64,000 nt of DNA from an uncultured Mycobacteriaceae bacterium (GTDB lineage: Bacteria > Actinomycetota > Actinomycetes > Mycobacteriales > Mycobacteriaceae): contig CADEGF010000011.1 in NCBI GenBank assembly GCA_902826815.1, positions 30,719-94,718 of the forward strand. The letters run 5' to 3'. A program made the translations under genes and the position numbers. Shown here one piece after another: positions 7,844 through 15,477 of the stretch (position 1 is its first letter; each line of letters starts with the position of its first letter). The notes under the pieces were generated by a model. The model did not search any database. It saw only the letters and a program-made list of their open reading frames with translations, and had not been told where the DNA came from.

Positions 7844-8776
7844 ATGCCCGCTCCCGACATGCGAGGCCTGATCCCGGCCATCGTCACCCCCTTCGATGAC
7901 AAGGGGGACGTTGATTACGGCAGCCTCGTCTCTTACGTGTCATGGATGAAATCGATTCCAGGCGTGGTTGCCATCGTGCTCAATTCGCATGCGGGTGAAG
8001 GCAGTGCGCTCACCAGCGACGAACGTGCTGAGATCGTGCGCACCGTGAAGTCGGAGTTCGGCGACCTCCACGTCGTCGCGGGCGTCATCGGCGACGGCAC
8101 TCGGCTGGCCGCTGTCGAGGCCGAACGCGCCGCCGCGAACGGAGCGGACTCGCTGCTGATCTTCCCGCCACCGTCGGCGGTCCGGTTCGGATTCCAACCC
8201 GGATCCGTCCAGGACCGCTACCGTGCCGCGTGGTCGGCGGCGCACCTACCGATCATCGCGTTCCAGTTCCCGAATGTCACGAAGGCGACCTTCACCCTGC
8301 CCTTGCTGCTCGAGTTGTGCGCACTGGACGGGGTATTCGCGCTCAAGGACGGCGCCCGCGACATGATTCGGTGGGACACCGAGGTGCCCGTGATCCGTGA
8401 GCAGTTCCCGGAAATTCAGATGCTCACCTGCCAGGACGAGTTCCTGCTGCACACGATGTGGGAGTCGGACGGTGCATTGGTGGGCTACGGCGCGCTCATC
8501 CCTGAGCTGCTGGTCGAAGAGCTGACGAAGGCCAAGGCGCACGACTACGACGCCGCCAAAGAGGTGCATGACCGGATACTGCCGATCACCAAGGCCGTCT
8601 ATCATCGCGCGTCGCACATCGAGTCGACGCCTGCGATGAAGCTCGGGCTGGTGGAGCGGGGTCTCCTGCGATCGGCATATGTCCGGTCGCCGTTGATGCC
8701 GCTGGAGGACGGCGCCCGCGAGAACATCCGCTCCGCGATGCTGTCGGCCGGCGTCGACCTTGGTGTGAACGCCTGA
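7844..8776 (+). CDS. DapA/NanA family lyase (Schiff-base class I aldolase or dehydratase)
   Basis: 310-aa TIM-barrel protein of the dihydrodipicolinate synthase/N-acetylneuraminate lyase family. Seen: GLIPAIVTPFDDKGDVDYGS at the N-terminus, the Schiff-base lysine in FALKDGARD (Lys168), and NSHAGEGSALTSDER in place of the usual GTTGE loop. Odd: the strand normally ending YN-x-P reads AFQFP, so the family's catalytic Tyr is Phe140. That makes it neither a standard DHDPS nor a standard sialic acid lyase. It starts a plus-strand unit ending 1 nt before the tartrate-dehydratase-like gene. Probably a 2-oxo-acid aldolase or dehydratase; substrate unknown. Confidence 0.8.
   Translation: MPAPDMRGLIPAIVTPFDDKGDVDYGSLVSYVSWMKSIPGVVAIVLNSHAGEGSALTSDERAEIVRTVKSEFGDLHVVAGVIGDGTRLAAVEAERAAANGADSLLIFPPPSAVRFGFQPGSVQDRYRAAWSAAHLPIIAFQFPNVTKATFTLPLLLELCALDGVFALKDGARDMIRWDTEVPVIREQFPEIQMLTCQDEFLLHTMWESDGALVGYGALIPELLVEELTKAKAHDYDAAKEVHDRILPITKAVYHRASHIESTPAMKLGLVERGLLRSAYVRSPLMPLEDGARENIRSAMLSAGVDLGVNA
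7947..7959. promoter_or_regulatory. Intragenic LacI-operator-like sequence (site D)
   Basis: TGAAATCGATTCC lies inside the DapA-like gene, about 330 bp from site C, and fits the consensus TGRAATCGNTTCC drawn from the sites at 12451 and 12594. LacI-type repressors often use such downstream auxiliary operators. It could equally be chance within coding sequence. Confidence 0.25.
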
Positions 8777-8777
8777 C

Positions 8778-9950
8778 ATGCGAATCGTCGACATCCGGCA
8801 GATCACGGTGCCGATTGCCAGCGAGATGGCGAACGCATTCATCAACTTCTCGAAAATGGACGTCAGCGTGGTGGCGATCGTCACCGACCAGGTCCGTGAT
8901 GGCAAGCCCGTGGTCGGCTACGGATTCAACTCGAACGGCCGGTACGCCCAGCGCGGCATCCTGTCGCACCGGATTATACCCAGAGTGCTTGAGGCGGAAC
9001 CGGATTCGCTGATTGATCCAGGCACGGGGCTCCTCGACCCCGAACGAATCTGGGCTGCGGCGATGACGAACGAGAAACCCGGCGGCCACGGCGACCGTGC
9101 GGTCGCCGTCGGGATTCTGGACATGGCGGCCTGGGACCTCGCGGCGAAGCTTGCCGACACCCCCGTCCAGAACCTGATGGCCACCCGCTCGCCGGCAGGA
9201 CTTGGGACCCCGCTTGACCGGGTTTGGGTGTACGCAGCGGGCGGCTACTACTACCCCGACCGAGGAACTGACGGTCTGTGCTCGGAGATGCTGGGCTACC
9301 TCGATCTCGGCTACCGGACGGTGAAGATGAAGATCGGTGGCGCGCCGCTGGCCGAGGATCTCGCCCGCATCGAGGCCGTGCTCGGCGTGCTGCCCGACGG
9401 CTGTTCACTCGCCGTCGACGCCAACGGCCGCTTCGACGCCGACGTCGCGGTCGAATACGCGCAGGCGTTGGCCCCGCTGCCCCTGCACTGGTACGAGGAG
9501 CCCGTCGACCCGCTGGACTATCAGGGGCTGGCGGCCACGGCCGCGCACTATCAAGGGGTGCTCGCAACGGGGGAGAACCTGCTATCCCGCCAGGAAGCGG
9601 CCAACCTCGTCCACTTCGGTGGGCTGAGGCCCGATCGCGATGTGCTGCAAATGGATTCGGCGTTGAGCTACGGCTTCACCGAATACCAGCGCACGCTGGC
9701 CATGCTGGACAAGAACGGCTGGCAGGCGCAGCGCTGCGTGCCTCACGGCGGACACCAATTCAACCTCGCGATCGCCGCGGCCTGCGGGTTGGGTGGATCG
9801 GAGTCCTATCCGGGTATTTTCGAACCATTCGGCGGATTCGCCGACGGCGATCAGGTGCACGACGGGTACATCACGCTGCCCGATGTCCCGGGGATCGGAC
9901 TTGAAGCCAAGTCGTCGCTCCGACCGGTCCTCGCGCAGCTGGAGACCTGA
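8778..9950 (+). CDS. tarD: Enolase-superfamily dehydratase, D-tartrate dehydratase-like
   Basis: 390-aa mandelate-racemase-subgroup enzyme. Seen: K183-M-K185 in TVKMKIGGAP, metal-ligand strands SLAVDANGRFD and HWYEEPVDP, ATGENL, and the general acid/base His323 in CVPHGGHQ. The sequence closely matches my memory of Bradyrhizobium D-tartrate dehydratase (GYGFNSNGRY, NEKPGGHG, VYAAGGYYYP, and the KxK and His positions shifted by one). That enzyme dehydrates D-tartrate to oxaloacetate with Mg2+. It lies between a DapA-like lyase and a permease gene in a LacI-linked unit. A different 2,3-dihydroxy-dicarboxylate cannot be excluded. Confidence 0.8.
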   Translation: MRIVDIRQITVPIASEMANAFINFSKMDVSVVAIVTDQVRDGKPVVGYGFNSNGRYAQRGILSHRIIPRVLEAEPDSLIDPGTGLLDPERIWAAAMTNEKPGGHGDRAVAVGILDMAAWDLAAKLADTPVQNLMATRSPAGLGTPLDRVWVYAAGGYYYPDRGTDGLCSEMLGYLDLGYRTVKMKIGGAPLAEDLARIEAVLGVLPDGCSLAVDANGRFDADVAVEYAQALAPLPLHWYEEPVDPLDYQGLAATAAHYQGVLATGENLLSRQEAANLVHFGGLRPDRDVLQMDSALSYGFTEYQRTLAMLDKNGWQAQRCVPHGGHQFNLAIAAACGLGGSESYPGIFEPFGGFADGDQVHDGYITLPDVPGIGLEAKSSLRPVLAQLET

Positions 9951-11304
9951 GACCACGGAAAAGAACGAGTCGGCACAGACATGGAAGCGACCACGCGACG
10001 GACAGCGGCGCACGACGTCGCGGTGGGTCGACAGGTTGTTCGGCATCGCGTTGGCGATCAACATGCTTTTGGTGCCTGCCGCTGTCGCCTTCCCGGCGCT
10101 GGATCCGGCGGCGGGCGCGACGACTCTCGCCGCCACGGCGCTGGGCATTTTCGGGCTGCCGCCGACGCAGCGCCTGCTGGCCGCTGTTCTCATCACGGTC
10201 GGGGTGGGCGCCCTTGTGGCTGCCGTCGTGCTTGGTGCGCGGCCGGCCGTCAGCCAGCTGCTGACGCTCAACCAAACCTTGATCGGCATGCTCACGGCGG
10301 TGTCTTTCGTGCGACTGATCTCCAGCGACCCGGGTGTCCACCGACCACGGCTGACGGGTGTGCCTGCCGTATGGCGTACCGCGGTCGTCGTCCAGTTGCT
10401 CGGGGCGGTGATCAACATCAGCGCGGTGACATTGGTTGGGGATCGGTTGCGGCACAAGGGGAAGCTGCACATAGCGGACGCATTGCTATTGTCGCGTTCC
10501 TACTCGCCCGGTGCATTCTGGTCACCGTTCTGGGGCGCCAGTGCCGCTGCGCTGACGTACGCGATCGGAGCCGACACCGGCGTCCTGCTGATCTGTGGCG
10601 GCCTGCTGGCGCTCGGGGCGTTCAGCATCAGCATCACGATGGTGGTGCGTGCATACGGGGACCGGCTGCCGGACTATCACGGGTATCCGTTGTCGGCACG
10701 GGTGCTGGTGCTGCCGATCACCATGGCGGGCTTTGTGATCGGGCTGCACACCACGTGGCCGCACCTCAAACTCGCCGTCGTCGTGCTGGTCGTGTCGCTG
10801 GTCGTCCCGACGGTCGTGCTTGCCGTCACGAAGACGCGGCACCTGCGCCGCATAATGGCCGGGCACGTCGTGCGCGGCCTGCAGCCGATGCGCGGGGAGG
10901 CGGTGCTGTTCACTGCCGCCGGCGTGCTGTCCGTCGGCCTTCGCGCTGTTCTCGACGTCGCGGGCGTCACGATTCCCGGGCAGTACTACACGGTCTGGTT
11001 CGCCTGGTTGTCGGTGCTGGCGATGACTCTTGTCGCGCTTGTCGGCGTGCACCCGGTCATCTCGATCGCGGCCGTGGCATCTGTGCTCGGCCCGGTCATC
11101 AGCGAACCGACGCTGTTCGCCCTGGCGGGCACGATCGCGTGGGGAACGGCGGCGGCGGTTGGGCCGATCAGCGGTCTGAATGTGTTCCTGGCCGGACGCT
11201 TTGGGATCAGCGGGTTCGAGGTTGCCCGGCGAAACTTCGCCTACCTGTTCGTCGTTGCCGTGTTGTCTTTGCCAGCACTCCTTCTGTGTGCCAAGCTGAC
11301 CTGA
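9883..11304 (+). CDS. Polytopic membrane transporter, family uncertain
   Basis: Up to 473 aa with about 10-12 hydrophobic segments starting near base 10036 (LFGIALAINMLLVPAAVAF) and ending KLT*. No ATP-binding or solute-binding motif is seen; repeated GVHPVIS and GPISGLN segments recall ion-coupled organic-acid carriers, but I cannot name the family. It follows the tartrate-dehydratase-like gene, so hydroxy-acid transport is a fair guess. The start is doubtful: the in-frame ATG 9883 lies 68 nt inside the preceding gene and the first 50 residues are basic and non-homologous in appearance. ATG 9981 opens a different frame and would require a frameshift near 10020; TTG 10036 is another choice. 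Confidence 0.65.
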   Translation: MSRGSDLKPSRRSDRSSRSWRPETTEKNESAQTWKRPRDGQRRTTSRWVDRLFGIALAINMLLVPAAVAFPALDPAAGATTLAATALGIFGLPPTQRLLAAVLITVGVGALVAAVVLGARPAVSQLLTLNQTLIGMLTAVSFVRLISSDPGVHRPRLTGVPAVWRTAVVVQLLGAVINISAVTLVGDRLRHKGKLHIADALLLSRSYSPGAFWSPFWGASAAALTYAIGADTGVLLICGGLLALGAFSISITMVVRAYGDRLPDYHGYPLSARVLVLPITMAGFVIGLHTTWPHLKLAVVVLVVSLVVPTVVLAVTKTRHLRRIMAGHVVRGLQPMRGEAVLFTAAGVLSVGLRAVLDVAGVTIPGQYYTVWFAWLSVLAMTLVALVGVHPVISIAAVASVLGPVISEPTLFALAGTIAWGTAAAVGPISGLNVFLAGRFGISGFEVARRNFAYLFVVAVLSLPALLLCAKLT

Positions 11305-11346
11305 TTGCCGGGATGCCAACCGTCCCCCCGAGGCGGAGGAGCTGAT

Positions 11347-12378
11347 ATGGCGACGATTCGCGATGTCGCCACACGGGCTGGTGTTGCCCCGTCGTCGGTG
11401 ACCCGCGTGCTGAGTGGGCATCCGAATGTCAGCAACGAGTTGCGTGAACGGGTTCTTGCCGCCGTGCAGGAAGTCGGCTACAACCCGGATCTGGTTGCCG
11501 CCGGCCTGCGTCGCGGCTATACACAGACCGTCGGCATCATCGTCAACGACGTGCTCAATCCGGTCGTCGCCCAGATGATCGACGTGGTCGAGAGCGAGCT
11601 TCGGCGGGCCGGATACGGTGTCATCCTTGCGAATTCGCACGGCCAGGCGGATAACGACATCGAGAATGTCCGGCTGTTGCATCAGCGGCGCGTCGACGCC
11701 TTGGTGGCGGCCTTCTCCGACGATACCAATCCCGCGCTGGTAGCTGCTTTGTCGGCGCTGCCGATCCCGGTCGTCTTGCTCGACAGGGAGGTCGAGTCAC
11801 ACGACTTCAGCGCAGTGGTCAGCGATCACGGGATGGGCGCCAGGATGCTCGCCGAGCATTTGATCGACCGCGGGCACCGCGAGATCGGGGTGATCAGCGG
11901 GTCGCTCACGGCGTACCCGAGCCGGTCCCGCGTGCGGGGGCTGAGCGAGACGCTGGTCAGGCTGGGTGCGCCACTGCGTCCCGAGTTCGTGATCGCTGGC
12001 CGAGGTTCCACGGAATTCGGCGTCGAGTCGGTCGCCACGCTGATGGACGATCCACATCCCCCAACGGCGATCGTCATCGGCAACGGCAACACAGCGGCGA
12101 TCGCCGGGGTGATCGGCGAGCTGCGGCGGCGAGGCGTCAAGGTGGGGGAGGACATCGCGCTCGCCGCGTCCGAGGATGGCCCGCTGCTTGCCCTGCACAC
12201 ACCGGGAATCACCGCAATGGCCCGTGACGTAGAGGATTTGGCGCGTCGCGCAGCCACTCTCGCGCTCCACCGGCTCGACGACAAGAAGCCCGGCGTGCAT
12301 ACCATCATGCTTCCGACGCGGCTGATCGTGCGCCCATCGACCGATTGGAACGCCCGCAGCACGGTTCGGGCGTCCTGA
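11347..12378 (+). CDS. LacI-family transcriptional regulator
   Basis: 343 aa. Seen: N-terminal helix-turn-helix MATIRDVATRAGVAPSSVTR plus hinge NVSNELRERVLAAVQEVGYN, then a periplasmic-binding-protein-like effector domain (TVGIIVNDVLNPVVAQMIDV, VDALVAAFSD, GHREIGVISG). GGAGGAGC 4 nt before ATG 11347 fixes the start. It sits between the tartrate-dehydratase unit and the long hydratase/ABC operon, with candidate operators in the gap downstream and in the divergent region at 7.6 kb. Likely the local repressor, released by a pathway metabolite; the effector is unknown. Confidence 0.9.
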   Translation: MATIRDVATRAGVAPSSVTRVLSGHPNVSNELRERVLAAVQEVGYNPDLVAAGLRRGYTQTVGIIVNDVLNPVVAQMIDVVESELRRAGYGVILANSHGQADNDIENVRLLHQRRVDALVAAFSDDTNPALVAALSALPIPVVLLDREVESHDFSAVVSDHGMGARMLAEHLIDRGHREIGVISGSLTAYPSRSRVRGLSETLVRLGAPLRPEFVIAGRGSTEFGVESVATLMDDPHPPTAIVIGNGNTAAIAGVIGELRRRGVKVGEDIALAASEDGPLLALHTPGITAMARDVEDLARRAATLALHRLDDKKPGVHTIMLPTRLIVRPSTDWNARSTVRAS

Positions 12379-12472
12379 GGATTCAGGTAGTTGTGATTTA
12401 CGCTTGCAGAGACTCGCATTGTGACCGTAGTCTCGTTCTCGGCGGAACATTGAAATCGGTTCCCGGAGACGT
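12379..12472 (+). promoter_or_regulatory. Promoter region of the 16-kb catabolic operon
   Basis: Gap after the LacI-type gene. It contains a perfect 6-bp inverted repeat GAGACT (12409-12414) / AGTCTC (12429-12434) and, just before the first start codon, an operator-like site at 12451-12464. No clear -35/-10 pair can be chosen by eye. Confidence 0.4.
12451..12464. promoter_or_regulatory. Candidate LacI-family operator (site A)
   Basis: TGAAATCGGTTCCC, a half-conserved palindrome centred on CG, matches the site at 12594-12610 at most positions. It ends 8 nt before ATG 12473, where a bound repressor would block transcription or initiation. Confidence 0.45.
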
Positions 12473-12628
12473 ATGACCATGTCGGCTCGATCGGCCACCT
12501 CGGCCGAAGCTCGGAAAGTAGTGGATTTGCACACCAATTCGATCGCTGCGAGGCGGCTCGAGCGGCCCATGCCGCCCTTTTTTTGGACCGGCGTTGGAAT
12601 CGTTTCCCAAGAATGCGGGGCGCGATGA
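12473..12628 (+). CDS. Small 51-aa ORF at the head of the catabolic operon
   Basis: ATG 12473 has GGAG 4 nt upstream, the frame stays open for 51 codons, and its TGA overlaps the next gene's ATG (ATGA), the same junction used throughout this operon. The product begins MTMSARSATSAEARKVVDLH, is Arg/Ala rich and has a FFWTGVG stretch; I recognise no domain. It contains a run of seven T (12579-12584 and flanking) and operator-like site B. It may be a leader peptide, a real small protein, or the N-terminus of the next gene broken by a one-base indel in the T run. Confidence 0.35.
   Translation: MTMSARSATSAEARKVVDLHTNSIAARRLERPMPPFFWTGVGIVSQECGAR
12594..12610. promoter_or_regulatory. Candidate LacI-family operator (site B)
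   Basis: TTGGAATCGTTTCCCAA is the most symmetric member of the set (TTGG-AA-TCG-TT-TCC-CAA), with the central CG typical of LacI-family operators. It is 15 nt upstream of ATG 12625 and about 145 bp from site A, a spacing that allows looping. Confidence 0.45.
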
Positions 12629-13095
12629 CCATCGACGCGACCAGCTCGATGGAAACCGGCTCAGCCTGGTCGGCACTGTCGGAGTGCGGCGAGGCCCAGG
12701 TCGGCATGGTGGCCCCCGTCCAAGTGATCACCACGTCGGCGGACCGTCTCGGCCGCCTGCGCGACGCGATGTCGGCGGTCGTCGACGACGTCGACACCCC
12801 CCTCTGCATCGCCGATGTCTGCCCCGACCCGCTGGTGTTCGCGCTGGCGGCAGGGCTGCCGCGGCCGACGGGATTCGATAGGTCGATCGACGGAGGCAGC
12901 ACCTGGCTTGACGCGGCGCCCGTCGGCGCGGGGCCACTGTATGCCGTGTCGCAGGTCAGCGGGATCACCGAGCGGCGAACCAGCGACGGCAGGCGGCTTG
13001 TCCGTGTCGTCTACTCGACGCGGTTCACCGACGTCCACGGCGCGCTCGTGGGTGTCGCGGACGGAACGGGTATCCACATCGGCGGTGGCCGATGA
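12625..13095 (+). CDS. FAS1-like dehydratase (MaoC_dehydrat_N) hot-dog protein
   Basis: 156-aa single hot-dog domain. Seen: GFDRSIDGGSTWLDAAPVGAGPL, cut here to its conserved core GFDRSIDGGSTW, then RRLVRVVYSTRFTDVHGALV, matching the beta-strands of the FAS1-like dehydratase half of mesaconyl-CoA/3-hydroxyacyl hydratases. This half normally lacks the catalytic Asp-His pair and partners a MaoC half. The next two genes supply MaoC halves, so a heteromeric hydratase is likely. ATG 12625 is the start with best spacing to GCGGGG. The stop overlaps the next ATG. Confidence 0.65.
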   Translation: MTIDATSSMETGSAWSALSECGEAQVGMVAPVQVITTSADRLGRLRDAMSAVVDDVDTPLCIADVCPDPLVFALAAGLPRPTGFDRSIDGGSTWLDAAPVGAGPLYAVSQVSGITERRTSDGRRLVRVVYSTRFTDVHGALVGVADGTGIHIGGGR

Positions 13096-13964
13096 CCGAT
13101 CTGTCAGTGCGAGATTTCAAAGAACGCGTCGTTTCACCGTCGACGGAACATCTCCTGCGCTGGGCGTCGGCGGCCGAGGACTATTCGCCGATCCATTTCG
13201 ACCGCGACGTCGCCATCGCTCGCGGATTCGACGGACCGCTGGTGCATGGCCCGTGGAAGGCCGCCGTGCTGCGCCGCCTGCTGGCCGGTTGGCTGGGCCC
13301 CGAGGCCGTGATCCGCGAATTGTCCGTTCGCTATCTGCGCGCCGACGGCGTCGGCCGGGCGCTGCGGTTCGGTGGGCGGCTCCTCGGGTCGGAGCCTCTC
13401 GGCGACGGATCGATCGAAATACGTTGCAGTGTCTGGATTCGCGATGAACAGGACCGCGTCAGCGTCGAGGGCGAGTGTGTCGCCACCACAGAACCTGACA
13501 GCGACGGCGGGCTGCCGATGGAGCGGCTCCGCGCCGCGGTGCACCTTGGACAGGACGCGGGCACCTTCACCTACCGCGTCGAGGCCAACGACGTCGACGC
13601 GTTCGCGAACGCAATAGGTGCGACCGTCCGAACGGATGTTCCGGCGACCTACTTCGGCGCCTTGGATCCTGTTGAGCGTCGTGACCTCGATCTTGATGAC
13701 TTCCTGCAGCGGTTGCCGTATCCGAAGACGGGTGGCGGCAACGCATTCAACGAGGTCACCTACGAGCGTCCCATCCGCGTCGGCGATGTGATCACGGTGA
13801 CCACCCGGTACACGGAGGTCTACGAGAAGCCCGGGTCGCGCGGCACGTTGTTGTTCCGTGTCCGAGTCAACGAAATGCGCGATGCGTCAGGCGCCTTGGT
13901 CGCCACCAGCCGGTGCGGGCATGTGCTGAGCTACCGCCTCGAGCAGGAAGGTGACGGGCGGTGA
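13092..13964 (+). CDS. Two-domain MaoC / FAS1-like hydratase
   Basis: 290 aa with two hot-dog halves. The N-terminal half carries the hydratase-2 signature: AEDYSPIHFDRDVAIARGF with the catalytic Asp-x4-His pattern and VHGPWKAA. The C-terminal half (about 155-285) is of FAS1-like type: YERPIRVGDVITVTTRYTEV and a final GALVATSRCGHVLSY. Order is MaoC then FAS1-like, the reverse of many fused mesaconyl-CoA hydratases. Predicted to add or remove water at the alpha-beta bond of an acyl-CoA. ATGA and GTGA overlaps join it to both neighbours. Substrate unknown. Confidence 0.75.
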   Translation: MTDLSVRDFKERVVSPSTEHLLRWASAAEDYSPIHFDRDVAIARGFDGPLVHGPWKAAVLRRLLAGWLGPEAVIRELSVRYLRADGVGRALRFGGRLLGSEPLGDGSIEIRCSVWIRDEQDRVSVEGECVATTEPDSDGGLPMERLRAAVHLGQDAGTFTYRVEANDVDAFANAIGATVRTDVPATYFGALDPVERRDLDLDDFLQRLPYPKTGGGNAFNEVTYERPIRVGDVITVTTRYTEVYEKPGSRGTLLFRVRVNEMRDASGALVATSRCGHVLSYRLEQEGDGR

Positions 13965-14383
13965 TCCCCGAGCACATCGCCACGGCGGGAGTTGGTTTCG
14001 AGCTGCCCCCGCGGGTGCACACCACCACCGCCGCGCAACTGGTCCGCTATGCCGGTGCCGCGCACGACTGTTCGGGCATACATTACGACGTCGAATACGC
14101 GCGGCGACGGGGCTTCGACGGCGTCATTGTGCACGGCTTCCTGAAGGCCGGCTTCCTGGCGGAGTTGGGACGGGACTGGGCTGGCGGCGAGGCCTGGTAC
14201 CGAAAGTTCGGTGCGCGTTACACGGGCACCGACCTGGTCGGCGCGCCGATCACCTGCCGAGGGCGGGTGATCAGCATCGACGAGGAGGCCGAGCAGCTAG
14301 GCCTCGAACTGTGGACTGAGAACGTTCAGCGCCGCATGACCACGAAGGCAACCGGCATCATTCAGTTTGGAGTATCGGCGTGA
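13961..14383 (+). CDS. MaoC-like dehydratase
   Basis: 140-aa hot-dog protein. Seen: LVRYAGAAHDCSGIHYDVEY (Asp and His of the hydratase-2 motif, with Cys-Ser-Gly in place of the usual N/S-P), GFDGVIVHGFLKAGFLAE, and KFGARYTGTDLVGAPITCRG. The third consecutive hot-dog gene; together they could form one hetero-oligomeric enoyl-CoA hydratase or two enzymes acting in series. GTG 13961 overlaps the previous stop and its own TGA overlaps GTG 14380. Confidence 0.75.
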   Translation: MIPEHIATAGVGFELPPRVHTTTAAQLVRYAGAAHDCSGIHYDVEYARRRGFDGVIVHGFLKAGFLAELGRDWAGGEAWYRKFGARYTGTDLVGAPITCRGRVISIDEEAEQLGLELWTENVQRRMTTKATGIIQFGVSA

Positions 14384-15477
14384 CCCAATCAGCCACTCGC
14401 ACCTATTCGATCGCGGCCCTTCCTGGTGACGGTATCGGCAATGAGGTGCTGCCTGCCGCCATCGAGGTGCTGGACGCGCTCGGACCCCGGTTCGGCATCG
14501 AATTCCGTTGGCAGCAGTTCGAATGGGGCTGTGAGTACTACCAGCGCACCGGTTCGATGATGCCCGACGACGGACTCGACACGCTCGCGGCGCACGACGC
14601 GATCTTCCTCGGGGCGGTCGGAGCGCCTGGTGTTGCCGACCATATATCGCTGTGGGGCATGCTGATCCCGATACGACGCGAGTTCGACCAATATGTCAAC
14701 AAGCGGCCCGCCCGGCTGCTGCCCAACGTGCCAAGCCCGATCGCCAGTGACCGCATCTCGGCTTTGGACATGATTGTCATCAGGGAGAACGTCGAAGGCG
14801 AGTACTCGCGGATCGGCGGCCGCCTGTACTCGGGAACCGATGCCGAAATGGCGGTCCAAGAGTCGGTTTTCACTCGCCGTGGGGTCGAACGGGTGATGAA
14901 CTACGCGTTCGACCTCGCGGGCAGCAGGCGGCGACATCTGACCTCGGCGACCAAGTCGAACGGGATCGTCTTCACGATGCCGTTCTGGGATGAGGTGTTC
15001 GCAGAGCGGTCGGCGGAGCACCCAGGCATCGACACCGACCAGTACCACATCGATGCCCTGGCAGCGCAGTTTGTCCTCGACCCGTGCCGATTCGACGTGG
15101 TGGTGGCGTCGAACCTGTTCGGCGACATCCTCACCGACCTAGCGGCGGCGGTCACAGGCAGCATCGGGGTGGCTCCATCGGCGAACATCAACCCCGAGCG
15201 TCGTTTTCCCTCGATGTTCGAGCCCGTGCACGGTTCGGCGCCCGACATCGCCGGACAGGGCATCGCCAACCCCGTCGGCCAACTCTGGTCGGCGGTGATG
15301 ATGCTCGAGCACCTCGGCGAGCTGGATGCGGCAACCGCATTGATGGACGCCATCGAGTCGGTACTCGCAGACGGGGTGATGACGCCCGATCTCGGCGGCA
15401 CGGCGAACACCGCCGACGTGACGGCGGCGACGACAGACCGGCTGGGCGCAGTCCACACGGCGGGAAGGCAGGGGTAG
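14380..15477 (+). CDS. Tartrate / D-malate dehydrogenase (decarboxylating), isopropylmalate dehydrogenase family
   Basis: 365-aa beta-decarboxylating dehydrogenase. Seen: IAALPGDGIGNEVLPAAIEV, GAVGAPGVADHISLWGMLIP (typical of tartrate/D-malate enzymes rather than leucine LeuB), REFDQYVNKRPARLLP, IRENVEGEYS, and the Mg/NAD motif ASNLFGDILTDLAAAVTGS with FEPVHGSAPDIAGQ. Pseudomonas tartrate dehydrogenase oxidises (+)-tartrate, D-malate and meso-tartrate with NAD+, Mn2+ and K+. Together with the D-tartrate-dehydratase-like gene it points to 2-hydroxy- or 2,3-dihydroxy-dicarboxylates. GTG start overlaps the upstream stop. Confidence 0.85.
   Translation: MTQSATRTYSIAALPGDGIGNEVLPAAIEVLDALGPRFGIEFRWQQFEWGCEYYQRTGSMMPDDGLDTLAAHDAIFLGAVGAPGVADHISLWGMLIPIRREFDQYVNKRPARLLPNVPSPIASDRISALDMIVIRENVEGEYSRIGGRLYSGTDAEMAVQESVFTRRGVERVMNYAFDLAGSRRRHLTSATKSNGIVFTMPFWDEVFAERSAEHPGIDTDQYHIDALAAQFVLDPCRFDVVVASNLFGDILTDLAAAVTGSIGVAPSANINPERRFPSMFEPVHGSAPDIAGQGIANPVGQLWSAVMMLEHLGELDAATALMDAIESVLADGVMTPDLGGTANTADVTAATTDRLGAVHTAGRQG

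Noticed and set aside
9981-11345. Plus-strand frame starting at ATG 9981 through the permease region
   Set aside because: After about 15 codons it becomes Arg/Gly/Ala-rich with no TM segments, whereas the neighbouring frame encodes a clear membrane protein. Only its first codons might matter if there is a frameshift.
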